From Lachnospiraceae bacterium NSJ-143 (lineage in GTDB: Bacteria > Bacillota > Clostridia > Lachnospirales > Anaerotignaceae): a stretch of DNA of 64,000 bases. The position numbers and the translations under genes were made by a program. The DNA is taken from contig JALIFM010000008.1 of assembly GCA_022867625.1 (NCBI GenBank), forward strand, positions 1-64,000. Direction: 5' to 3'. The notes beneath the pieces were generated by a model. The model was not told where the DNA came from and ran no database searches. It was given only the letters and a program-made list of their open reading frames with translations. Of the stretch, positions 27,925 to 35,413 are shown in pieces. Numbering within the stretch: position 1 is the first letter of the stretch; each line of letters starts with the position of its first letter.

Positions 27925-28695
27925 TTATTTTCCTCCTGTTTCCTTGCCATGCTCACGGGCTATAAAATAAATCCTCTGACTGGTTTCAGTTGGCGCATTA
28001 AATGTAAAAGCGTCAAATGAAGCCTCATAGACCATTCCGCCCTCTGTAATGGCTTTTTTTATTTCTTCCAGACTGTACGCCCTTTCATAATGAAATTCCT
28101 CTGTCCTTTCGTACAGGCCGTCATCGCTGCCTATAAAAAAATTAACATAGTATTCATTTATTTTTTTGTCTTCATCATAATAATTCTGCCAGATATATGC
28201 CGCATTATCCTCGGTGTCGGCAAATGTATTGTTTCCAAGCACATGCTTAAACTTGTATTCAGTATTAATATCAAATATAAACAGCCCGCCCGGCTCAAGG
28301 TAATTGTTGGCAAGTTTAATAACCTTTACAAGGTCGCTGTAGTCTGTAATATAGTTAATGCTGTCGCAAAGACACAACACAATATCAACAGTTCCGTAAA
28401 GCTCAAATTCTGTCATATCCTGTAAAAGATATAATATGCTGTTCAGCCCTTCTTCATAAGCTTTATTCCTTGCGACAGAAAGCATTTCTTCAGATATGTC
28501 AATGCCTATCATATCATATCCTTCTTTAGCAAGACGGGCAGTAATATTGCCCGTACCACAGCCAAGCTCAGCTATGAGATTAGGCGATATATTAAATTTC
28601 TGCCAGATTTTATGCAAATATTTTATCCACATGTCGTAATCTATATTATCCATGAATATATCATAGACTGATGCAAAGTCTTCATACGCAGCCAT
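27925..28695 (-). CDS. Class I SAM-dependent methyltransferase
   Basis: A 256-aa protein with motif I ELGCGTGN near residue 44, GIDISEEML after it and FIFDINTEYK. The sequence resembles the small-molecule methyltransferases annotated next to hslO or comE genes in Clostridia. The substrate is unknown. It starts the three-gene unit with hslO and the NUDIX gene; AGGGGTGG precedes the ATG at a longer than usual spacing. Confidence 0.82.
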   Translation of the reverse strand: MAAYEDFASVYDIFMDNIDYDMWIKYLHKIWQKFNISPNLIAELGCGTGNITARLAKEGYDMIGIDISEEMLSVARNKAYEEGLNSILYLLQDMTEFELYGTVDIVLCLCDSINYITDYSDLVKVIKLANNYLEPGGLFIFDINTEYKFKHVLGNNTFADTEDNAAYIWQNYYDEDKKINEYYVNFFIGSDDGLYERTEEFHYERAYSLEEIKKAITEGGMVYEASFDAFTFNAPTETSQRIYFIAREHGKETGGK

Positions 28696-28737
28696 TATAT
28701 TTATGCCACCCCTTATTAAAAATGCTGATATAAAATA

Positions 28738-28766
28738 ATGATACTATAAAAACACATCAAGTACAA
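28738..28766 (-). promoter_or_regulatory. Promoter of the methyltransferase-hslO unit
   Basis: TTGTAC and TATCAT with a 17-nt spacer. A second set (TTGATG and TATTTT) overlaps it. Confidence 0.45.
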
Positions 28767-28789
28767 TGAATAATTGATGTATTGACAAT

Positions 28790-28818
28790 AAAAATAAGCC
28801 CGCATTATCTGCGGGCTT
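28790..28818 (-). terminator. Terminator of the 74-aa HTH gene
   Basis: AAGCCCGCA / TGCGGGCTT, a 9-bp stem with a 5-nt loop, followed on the minus strand by TATTTTTATT. Confidence 0.88.
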
Positions 28819-28826
28819 TATAAGTA

Positions 28827-29051
28827 TTAATTTTCATCATATGGAGTAAAGCTGTCTATGTCGAGATTTAGCACCTTACATAAAGCGATAAACTCATTTC
28901 CGGAAAGCTTTCTTTTACCCAATAAAATCGAGCTTAATTTTGATGCTGTCATGTTTAACGAAGGATCCAAAAAGTTCATCGAATTAACAACATATATTTG
29001 AGAATATCCCCTTTTGCATATTTCATATTTTAGTATTTTGTAAGTTTCCAT
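28827..29051 (-). CDS. Small Cro-like HTH protein, 74 aa
   Basis: A single-domain XRE/Cro-type DNA-binding protein. The segment TASKLSSILLGKRKLSGNEF (residues 35-54) covers the second and recognition helices and the following turn. The spacing from helix 1 is longer than usual, with an insert around NFLDPSLNM. GGAGGG lies upstream of the ATG. It diverges from the XRE repressor gene and shares four operators with it, the arrangement of a phage cI/cro pair. Function inferred from that layout. Confidence 0.78.
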   Translation of the reverse strand: METYKILKYEICKRGYSQIYVVNSMNFLDPSLNMTASKLSSILLGKRKLSGNEFIALCKVLNLDIDSFTPYDEN

Positions 29052-29074
29052 ACTGTACTATCCCTCCGTTTTAT

Positions 29075-29180
29075 TACTAAATATTAGTACTCATCGCCAG
29101 TATATTACTAATAATTAGTATTGTCAACAAAATTTTACTAAATTTTAGTACTTCTATATTGATTTTACTAAATTTTATGA
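29075..29180. promoter_or_regulatory. Four-copy 15-bp operator array
   Basis: Palindromes of form TACTAA-N3-TTAGTA lie at 29075-29089, 29106-29120 and 29136-29150; a degenerate fourth (TACTAA-ATT-TTATGA) is at 29166-29180. Centre spacings are 31, 30 and 30 bp, close to three helical turns, so bound proteins would face the same side. Copies 2 and 4 lie exactly between the -35 and -10 of the two divergent promoters; copy 1 follows the minus-strand start site. Likely bound by the XRE repressor and/or the Cro-like protein. Confidence 0.82.
29099..29127 (-). promoter_or_regulatory. Promoter of the Cro-like gene
   Basis: A perfect TTGACA and TATACT with a 17-nt spacer that contains operator 2. Confidence 0.8.
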
Positions 29181-29186
29181 TATATT
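29159..29186 (+). promoter_or_regulatory. Promoter of the XRE-metallopeptidase operon
   Basis: TTGATT and TATATT with a 16-nt spacer containing degenerate operator 4. The weaker elements and operator suggest partial self-repression. Confidence 0.6.
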
Positions 29187-29205
29187 AGATGTGGAGGTGA
29201 TTTTC

Positions 29206-29724
29206 GTGTCAGAAAATATAAAAGAGAACATTTCAAAGAATATAGCAAAATTCAGGAAAAAAAGAGGAATCTCTCAAAAAGAACTGGCAGAGGTTGTAGG
29301 AGCCAAAAATTTCACTACTGTCTCAAGCTGGGAACGGGGAATCAGTACTCCTGATGCTGATACTATATTGAAGCTCTGCAAATATTTTGAAATAAGCCTT
29401 TACGATTTATATGATGTTGAAAACAGCGATTCCGGAATGACACGGGAGCAGAGAGACCTGTTTAATTTATATAATCAGCTTGATGAGGAAGGCAAGGAGT
29501 TTATCAAAAAGCTTATTCGCCTTGAGCTTGAAAGGGTTAAGAACTTCCCCGACGGCCCATCCAAACATTCAAATTCAGTAAAATCACCTGTTACACCTTA
29601 TAAAGTAGCATCTTACAAGGGCAAAGGTGTTGAAATTCTTGAAATTCCCAAAAGCAACAGGGAAATGGCGGAAGAGGCATATAAAAAAATACGGTTTAAA
29701 TCGCATTCAAGCTATCTTCCATAA
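29206..29724 (+). CDS. XRE family repressor (ImmR-like), 172 aa
   Basis: An N-terminal XRE HTH (residues about 8-62, with SQKELAEVVGAKNFTTVSSW) is followed by a helical segment (REQRDLFNLYNQLDEEGKEF) and a C-terminal tail of about 65 residues with GVEILEIPKSNREMAEEAY. The start is GTG, set by GGAGGTGA 7 nt upstream. It is followed 44 nt later by an ImmA/IrrE-type peptidase gene, the known partner of such repressors: in ICEBs1, ImmA cleaves ImmR. The linker and tail would be the expected cleavage region. Its DNA targets are very likely the four palindromes upstream. Confidence 0.85.
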   Translation: MSENIKENISKNIAKFRKKRGISQKELAEVVGAKNFTTVSSWERGISTPDADTILKLCKYFEISLYDLYDVENSDSGMTREQRDLFNLYNQLDEEGKEFIKKLIRLELERVKNFPDGPSKHSNSVKSPVTPYKVASYKGKGVEILEIPKSNREMAEEAYKKIRFKSHSSYLP

Positions 29725-29768
29725 AACATCTCTCATATTTTATCATAAGCATGAAGGGGAAGGTTTTA

Positions 29769-30695
29769 ATGGAAAATATAAAGGCAAAGGCATGGGAGTT
29801 TCTTGTTAAATGCAATATTAATAAGCTCCCTATCGACACAATAGAGTTCAATAATTTAAATGCAGGTTTTGGAATTGTGTCATATAGTGATTCAATCGAA
29901 TATATTCAAAGCTTAGGCCTCACAGAGTATGCAAAAACACACTTAGCCTTTACAGCGTTTAACACAGAAAGGAAAACGCCAATAATTTTTTTCAGTGACA
30001 GCCTTTCATATTCTGAACGTAATTTTATTATAGCACACGAAATAGGACATATTGTATTAGGCCATACTGTTTACGAAAAGATAATTGGAAAATGTCCAAA
30101 TCAAGATGAGGAAAACATGCAGGAAAAAGAAGCGGATGTTTTTGCTTACGCTTTTTTGGCGCCGGTACCGGTTCTTTTAAAAACAAAAGCTTTTTCTCCT
30201 GTCGCTATTTCCAGAAAGACAGGCCTTCCTTTGGATATCTGCAACAGCATAGCGCTTGAGGTTATCAATGAAAGCAAAATACCAAAGGGCGATATAGAAA
30301 AACGCCTTTTAATATGCTTTAGGGATTATATTAAAGATTGTGGGTGCCAAAATTTTTGGCGCTATGTAAAAAGACCAGCTGTTTTGATAATATTATCAGT
30401 TGTAATAATAGCTGCTGTGACTATCGCTGTTAAAATTTTCAGTGGGAGCATAAAATCTCAAAAAGCCAGTATCTCTGTTAATTCACTGCGTGCGCTGACT
30501 CCTGCCGCAGACTGTTCCATTTCCAAAAACAGCTATCCCGAAACTGAGCTGAAGGTTTATATTACACCGTCCGGTCAAAAATACCATGTTTCAGGGTGCC
30601 GCCATATAGATGGCAAGGACATAATGGAGCTGAGTATAGACGAAGCTGAAAAGCTTGGATATACACCATGCCTTGACTGTATCCATGAGGAATAA
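29769..30695 (+). CDS. Membrane-anchored ImmA/IrrE-type metallopeptidase with C-terminal His/Cys domain
   Basis: A 308-aa protein. Residues 1-185 form an ImmA/IrrE-like peptidase with the zinc motif HEIGH at 90-94 and a third ligand probably Glu121 in EKEADVFAY. One transmembrane helix covers about 203-224; positive residues before it (RYVKRP) predict a cytosolic peptidase and an outside C-terminus. Residues 260-304 carry YHVSGC and GYTPCLDC, an Ada-like zinc-binding pattern (His273, Cys277, Cys301, Cys304). ImmA proteins are normally soluble and lack these parts. The start at MENIKA was chosen because AGGGGAAGG lies 6 nt upstream. Role as a membrane-signal-controlled antirepressor is inference. 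Confidence 0.85.
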   Translation: MENIKAKAWEFLVKCNINKLPIDTIEFNNLNAGFGIVSYSDSIEYIQSLGLTEYAKTHLAFTAFNTERKTPIIFFSDSLSYSERNFIIAHEIGHIVLGHTVYEKIIGKCPNQDEENMQEKEADVFAYAFLAPVPVLLKTKAFSPVAISRKTGLPLDICNSIALEVINESKIPKGDIEKRLLICFRDYIKDCGCQNFWRYVKRPAVLIILSVVIIAAVTIAVKIFSGSIKSQKASISVNSLRALTPAADCSISKNSYPETELKVYITPSGQKYHVSGCRHIDGKDIMELSIDEAEKLGYTPCLDCIHEE

Positions 30696-30698
30696 AAA

Positions 30699-30735
30699 AG
30701 AGTACGCGGTAATTAATATTAATTAAGCGTACTCT
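30699..30735. terminator. Terminator after the metallopeptidase gene
   Basis: AGAGTACGC / GCGTACTCT, a 9-bp stem with an AT-rich loop, between convergent genes; A/T runs flank it on both sides. Confidence 0.7.
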
Positions 30736-30740
30736 TATAT

Positions 30741-32153
30741 TTATCCGTTTTGGGCAGAAAGCTCAGTGATTTTATTTTCAGATTGGCTAAATACATCTGA
30801 ATTTGAATATTCATTTACTATACGGCTGTAATATTCCTTTGCCTGAGCGTTGTCACCTTCCTTTTCACTTATCTGGGCAAGTACAAAGAGTGCATTGTCG
30901 GAGAATGTTTCTTTTGGAGCCATTTCAAATGACTTTTGAAGAAGCGCTTTTGCCTCCTCATAGTTTCCGCTGTCAAAGGCCGATATGCCGGAATTAAATA
31001 TAGTTTCTCCAGCCTGAGGGTAGCATTGTGCCTTCATATCATCTACATTGGCCTTTACCTCATCAGAAAGCGTATCAGCATTAAGGTTATACAGTATTTC
31101 AGCCGCTTCATCATACCTTTCAGAAGCAATATAGGCGGATGCTGTTTGAATATCCAGCTCCTGCTGTTTTATACTGTATTCCCCCTTGTATTTATTATTT
31201 TCTTCCTGAAGCTTTTTAAGTTCTTCCTCCAGATTCTTATATTTAACAGCAAAGGCTGAAGTACCGTTTAAATTTTCGTCTTCAAGCTCACTTATACGTT
31301 TTTGCATTTCGTCTATTTTATTTTTTTCCCCAGTAGTAACAGATGGCATAACAAGAGTAGCAAAAACCGCAGATGTCAGTATAATACCGGCAGCAAACAG
31401 GGCAATATCTGTACGAAGCACGGTTTTAAACTTGTTAAAAAAGCTGTCTGAACGGTCTTTCTGAATATTTTCACTGTAACCATAGTTTCTTTCAGAAATT
31501 GTTGAAACTGCTTTTGTACTGTCGGCATTTACTGTGGACTTTTCTGAGGAAGTAATTTCTGCAAGGTATTCAAGTGCTTTGGGGTTTCGTTTGTCAATTT
31601 TCAGGACTCTGTACACTGTTTTTTTTGCCTTTGCCTTATCCTTTATGCTTATATAATAGGCAGTAAGCAGATTGCTGGCATCAACCAGAGCCGGATTCAT
31701 ATCAACAGATTTTTTAAGCTGTATTACAGCCAAATCATCGTTTCCAAGGCGAAACTGCTCCAGAGCTTTATTATACATATTTATTCCATCGCTGTACTTT
31801 TCAAGAAGTCTGGCATTTTCCTGGAGCGAATCAATATATCTCTGAGCCGGGTTCTTATCTTTTTTAACTGAAGCGCTTATTATCCATTCTTTCAGGGCTT
31901 CTGTGACAAGCCCAATCTGGAAATATGAGATTCCCAGCAGGTTTCTGGCTACAAAATTATATTTGTCAAACAGTATGCACTCTTTAAGGGCATCAATAGC
32001 CGAGCTGTAGTCGCCTTCCTTTGCAAAAGCAACACCCTTGTTATACTGCCTTAACGAGGCCGTCCTTGCCTTTTGAAAAAGAATGTTGTCTGCACCGCAG
32101 TTAGGGCAGATATAGCCGTTTGATATTTTATGTCCGCACTTACTGCATACCAT
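30741..32153 (-). CDS. Zinc-ribbon, TPR and coiled-coil membrane protein
   Basis: A 470-aa protein. An N-terminal zinc ribbon (Cys3, Cys6, Cys16, Cys19) is followed by tetratricopeptide repeats over about 35-200, one transmembrane helix at 250-270, a coiled coil over about 275-335 (DEMQKRISELEDEN...) and a second TPR block to the C-terminus. It therefore has TPR arrays on both sides of the membrane, probably as an assembly scaffold. No catalytic motif is seen. It is the last gene of an operon with folC and a 58-aa gene, with which it overlaps by 14 nt. Confidence 0.82.
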   Translation of the reverse strand: MVCSKCGHKISNGYICPNCGADNILFQKARTASLRQYNKGVAFAKEGDYSSAIDALKECILFDKYNFVARNLLGISYFQIGLVTEALKEWIISASVKKDKNPAQRYIDSLQENARLLEKYSDGINMYNKALEQFRLGNDDLAVIQLKKSVDMNPALVDASNLLTAYYISIKDKAKAKKTVYRVLKIDKRNPKALEYLAEITSSEKSTVNADSTKAVSTISERNYGYSENIQKDRSDSFFNKFKTVLRTDIALFAAGIILTSAVFATLVMPSVTTGEKNKIDEMQKRISELEDENLNGTSAFAVKYKNLEEELKKLQEENNKYKGEYSIKQQELDIQTASAYIASERYDEAAEILYNLNADTLSDEVKANVDDMKAQCYPQAGETIFNSGISAFDSGNYEEAKALLQKSFEMAPKETFSDNALFVLAQISEKEGDNAQAKEYYSRIVNEYSNSDVFSQSENKITELSAQNG

Positions 32154-32316
32154 TAGCCTCTCCCCTTTTTCGTTTTAAGAAACCATTGCTTTGGCTTACA
32201 ATATAATCAAGCATATCCATTATATCTTTTAATTCTGTCGAATGAACAGAATCTTCAATGTCATTGAGCTCAAGTATTTGCTCATACTTTTTTATTTCAT
32301 CTTTAAAATTAATCAT
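32140..32316 (-). CDS. Small protein of 58 aa between folC and the TPR gene
   Basis: Starts MINFKDEIKKYEQILELN and ends KRKRGEANGMQ. The ATG overlaps the folC stop (ATGA), with GGGAG 6 nt upstream, and the end overlaps the start of the next gene by 14 nt, so it is a coupled middle gene. It is strongly helical, acidic in the middle and basic at the end, with no cysteines and no membrane helix. I recognise no family. Its tight packing and ribosome-binding site argue that it is real, although it is short enough to be missed by gene callers. Confidence 0.7.
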   Translation of the reverse strand: MINFKDEIKKYEQILELNDIEDSVHSTELKDIMDMLDYIVSQSNGFLKRKRGEANGMQ

Positions 32317-33623
32317 AAAGCGCTCCCTTCGGATTTTCTTGCGAGCTTATAAAGCTCACCTATAAGGTAAAGCGAGCCCGCACACACAACAACACCGTCA
32401 TTATCTGTTATTTTTTTGGCAAGTGAGTACGCTTTTTCTATGTCTTTTTCTATATGGATTTCAGTATTATATTTCTTTACCAGCTTTGATACGTTTTCTA
32501 CATTCCATTTTCTGTTGCTGTGCGGCTCTGTAAAGACAGCCTTGTCAGCTATTGGCATTATCAGTTCAAGCATTCTCTCATATTCCTTATCCCCAAGTAT
32601 GCCTATGAGCATTGTTATTTTTTTGTCTGAAAAATACTTTTTAAGAGATTTGTAAAGCATAGATATACCGTCTATATTATGGGCTCCATCAAGCATAACC
32701 AGTGGATTGTACTCAACAATTTCCATTCTTCCGCTCCATGCAGCCTTTTTGATTCCTGCTTTAATTGTTTCTTCAGATATGCCCATTCCATTGTCATTCA
32801 TGGCTTTGAATGCCATAAGGACCTCAGCCGCATTTAAAAGCTGGTATTCACCCAGAAGCCCAATCTGTATGTCTTTGTATGAAAACAGGCTGTTGTCAAT
32901 GTCAAAAACTGTACCTGTTATATCCTGATTCAAAATATTTATACCTGGTTCAGACAAATAGTAAAGCTTGGAATTTTTCTGTATACATATATCATTTATT
33001 ACGCTGTACACTTCTGAATTTGAAGTCAAAAGCACAGTAGGGCAGTTTTCTTTAATTATGCCACCCTTTTCATATGCTATTTTTCCAATAGTATCACCCA
33101 AATATTCCATATGGTCCATACTTATAGACGCAATTACAGCACATTCAGGTTTTTTAACTATATTTGTAGCGTCACACCTGCCGCCCATTCCAACCTCAAG
33201 CACAACATAATCCACTTTGTTGTCATAAAAATATTTGAAAGCCGCAGCTGTTACAACCTCAAACACTGTAGGCTGCCCTACTCCACTTTTCACTATAGTT
33301 TCGCAATGCTCTTTTGTATAAGACAGATACTCGGCAAAAGCTTCGTCTGTAATCTGAGTTTTATTGATTGTAATTCTTTCGTTATATTTTTCCAGATGCG
33401 GAGATGTATATACACCTACCTTGTAGCCTGCCTCTATCAGAACACTTGACAGCATAGAACAGATAGAGCCTTTGCCATTTGTTCCGGCAACATGAATTAC
33501 TTTAAGACTGTCCTGTGGATTGGCCATGCTTTCCATAAGGGCTTCTACCCTGCCAAGTCCTAAATCATAACCAAGCATACCATATAATTCCTGAAGGTAA
33601 TCCAAAGACTCATTGTAGTTCAT
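32313..33623 (-). CDS. folC: Folylpolyglutamate synthase / dihydrofolate synthase
   Basis: Adds glutamate to dihydropteroate and polyglutamate tails to folates. At 436 aa it is full length. The ATP-binding VAGTNGKGS is near residue 45, followed by YTSPHLEKYNERI and the Mur-ligase-type DGAHN. GGGG precedes the ATG. It heads a three-gene unit with the 58-aa gene and the TPR gene; no other folate genes are nearby. Confidence 0.95.
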   Translation of the reverse strand: MNYNESLDYLQELYGMLGYDLGLGRVEALMESMANPQDSLKVIHVAGTNGKGSICSMLSSVLIEAGYKVGVYTSPHLEKYNERITINKTQITDEAFAEYLSYTKEHCETIVKSGVGQPTVFEVVTAAAFKYFYDNKVDYVVLEVGMGGRCDATNIVKKPECAVIASISMDHMEYLGDTIGKIAYEKGGIIKENCPTVLLTSNSEVYSVINDICIQKNSKLYYLSEPGINILNQDITGTVFDIDNSLFSYKDIQIGLLGEYQLLNAAEVLMAFKAMNDNGMGISEETIKAGIKKAAWSGRMEIVEYNPLVMLDGAHNIDGISMLYKSLKKYFSDKKITMLIGILGDKEYERMLELIMPIADKAVFTEPHSNRKWNVENVSKLVKKYNTEIHIEKDIEKAYSLAKKITDNDGVVVCAGSLYLIGELYKLARKSEGSAL

Positions 33624-33700
33624 TTATTATTCCCCATTTCTATATAATAACGGCACAAAAATACCAAAATAGACCGACTATAAAACTGCAATATAATAGT

Positions 33701-33729
33701 ATCATAAAAACGACTAAATTCAACATCAA
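33701..33729 (-). promoter_or_regulatory. folC operon promoter
   Basis: TTGATG and TATGAT with a 17-nt spacer. Confidence 0.6.
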
Positions 33730-33760
33730 ATTATTAATTTTTTATTTTTGATTAAAACAA

Positions 33761-33791
33761 AAAGGACTGAGGAAAATTTCCCCAATCCTTT
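33761..33791 (-). terminator. Terminator of the LysM esterase gene
   Basis: AAAGGACTGAGG and CCCCAATCCTTT pair with G-U and mismatch positions; TTTTTGTTTT follows on the minus strand. Confidence 0.75.
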
Positions 33792-33817
33792 ATTTTAGTA
33801 TTTAATAAATGAATATC

Positions 33818-35206
33818 TTATTTGGACTGCTCAAAAAGCCATGTTCTCATATCTTTATTTGCATAAGCAGGCGTCCATGAAAAATGAGCGTTTGGATAGA
33901 AAATATCGCCGGCATCGTATATAGTTGCCTTATAGTCCATGTCTGCCGCTTCCAGTGCAGCTATAGTTTTTTCTGTATACTCAAACGGTACAGCCGGGTC
34001 ATCTTTTGCGTGGAAAAGCCAAACAGCTGTTTTATCTTTTAATGCTGAAATTGCCTCAGGGTCTCCTCCTCCGCATACAGGAACTATAGCGGCAAATTCG
34101 TCAGGATGAGCTATTGCTGTAGCATATGTGCCAAAACCTCCCATTGAAAGGCCGGTTGCATATATTTTATTCTCGTCAACGCTGTACTGGGATTTGATTT
34201 CCTGAAGAAGGTTGTATCCCGCAACTGCCCAGTCCTGCATTTCGTAAGGGTTAGCCTCTTTGGCAACTTTGTCGTATGTGAGCATAAATTTTGTCCAGCC
34301 ATTACCATCAGCAGGCACAATCTGTGGAGATACTACAATGCATTCATTTATTCCTGCTTCAGAATCCTTAGCCCAAATTGTAGCTGACTGGTATCTTTTA
34401 AGTACCATATCAAGAGGCTGATTTCTCTGGCCTGCTCCATGCATTACATAAACAACAGGGTATTTTTTGGCTGAATCATAGTTTGTTGGAACATACAGTT
34501 CATAAGGCAGTGTTACGCCGGTTTCTTTGTCTACATATTCACCAGGTGTAAATAATGCATATGTGTCAGCAGCATTTTCTCTTATAATATGTATAGTATA
34601 CTCTGTTTCACTTTCGCCGTCCGTAGCTTTAACCACAGCGTCAATAGAATAGTCTTTTCCGTATCCTTCTATGCTCTGGTCAAGCTCTACTATATAGCTT
34701 CCGTCCTCTGAAAGCTCGTTTCCATCAACAGTAATGACTATACCGTCCACTGCCTTAGGTGTAAGCTTAACTCCATAAATATCGTCTTGTACATTAACAG
34801 TATAATCTGTTATATCAGGTGCAAAACCCGGCTCAAGATGTGTTCCGGTCATTGAAATATCAGCTATATCCAGTGAAGAAAGTACGGCAGTGTCGGCAGA
34901 TTTTTCTTCTGTTTTTTCAAGCACAACAGTATCCATATTTTCTGTTTTTTCAGGTTCTGCTTCTTTCTGAGGTACTGTACTGATATCAGGTACATTCAGT
35001 ATCTGGTCAGGAAAAATAAGGTTAGGGTTTGAAAGCTTGTTCATATCAGCAAGTGTCTGCCATGTGATACTGTATTTAGGCGCGATTTTCCACAGGCAGT
35101 CTCCCTTTTGAACCTTATACTCTCCGGCAAAAGCCATAGATGCAGTACCAAGAACCATAGCTGTTGTCAGAACCAATGACGTTGCTTTAACCAATTTAGA
35201 TTTCAT
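33818..35206 (-). CDS. Secreted LysM-cadherin-like-esterase fusion
   Basis: A 462-aa exported protein: signal peptide 1-27, LysM domain 29-73 (YKVQKGDCLWKIAPKYS), a Glu/Thr-rich linker, a cadherin-like beta-sandwich at about 108-210, then an alpha/beta hydrolase. The nucleophile is Ser354 in GLSMGG, with Asp402 or Asp403 in HAKDDPAVP and His441 near the end as likely triad partners. The hydrolase resembles feruloyl or acetyl esterases and prolyl-oligopeptidase-type enzymes. LysM binds peptidoglycan, so the esterase is probably kept at the wall. It has its own promoter and terminator. Confidence 0.88.
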   Translation of the reverse strand: MKSKLVKATSLVLTTAMVLGTASMAFAGEYKVQKGDCLWKIAPKYSITWQTLADMNKLSNPNLIFPDQILNVPDISTVPQKEAEPEKTENMDTVVLEKTEEKSADTAVLSSLDIADISMTGTHLEPGFAPDITDYTVNVQDDIYGVKLTPKAVDGIVITVDGNELSEDGSYIVELDQSIEGYGKDYSIDAVVKATDGESETEYTIHIIRENAADTYALFTPGEYVDKETGVTLPYELYVPTNYDSAKKYPVVYVMHGAGQRNQPLDMVLKRYQSATIWAKDSEAGINECIVVSPQIVPADGNGWTKFMLTYDKVAKEANPYEMQDWAVAGYNLLQEIKSQYSVDENKIYATGLSMGGFGTYATAIAHPDEFAAIVPVCGGGDPEAISALKDKTAVWLFHAKDDPAVPFEYTEKTIAALEAADMDYKATIYDAGDIFYPNAHFSWTPAYANKDMRTWLFEQSK

Positions 35207-35254
35207 TGTAAAAACCCCCTTGAAAATAATTGTACAAGTATTTAAAACATAGCT

Positions 35255-35283
35255 ATTTTACCATATACTGATTAAAAGGTCAA
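35255..35283 (-). promoter_or_regulatory. LysM esterase promoter
   Basis: TTGACC and TAAAAT with a 17-nt spacer on the minus strand. Confidence 0.65.
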
Positions 35284-35367
35284 TCATATATAGTCAATTT
35301 GTTTAATATATTTTAAATATTAAGTATTTTTTTATAAATTTTATATAATATCGAATTTTTGGATTTA

Positions 35368-35408
35368 AAAAAGGGTGCATGCTCTGTTAATAAAAGCACA
35401 CGCCCTTT
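35368..35408 (-). terminator. polC operon terminator
   Basis: AAAGGGTG...TGCT / AGCA...CGCCCTTT, a long interrupted stem followed by a minus-strand TTTTTT. It ends the 10.7-kb pyrH-polC unit. Confidence 0.75.
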
Positions 35409-35413
35409 AAAAG

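Noticed and set aside
28700-30740. Prophage or integrative element around the switch genes
   Set aside because: No integrase, excisionase, structural genes or flanking direct repeats; both sides are core genes with their own terminators.
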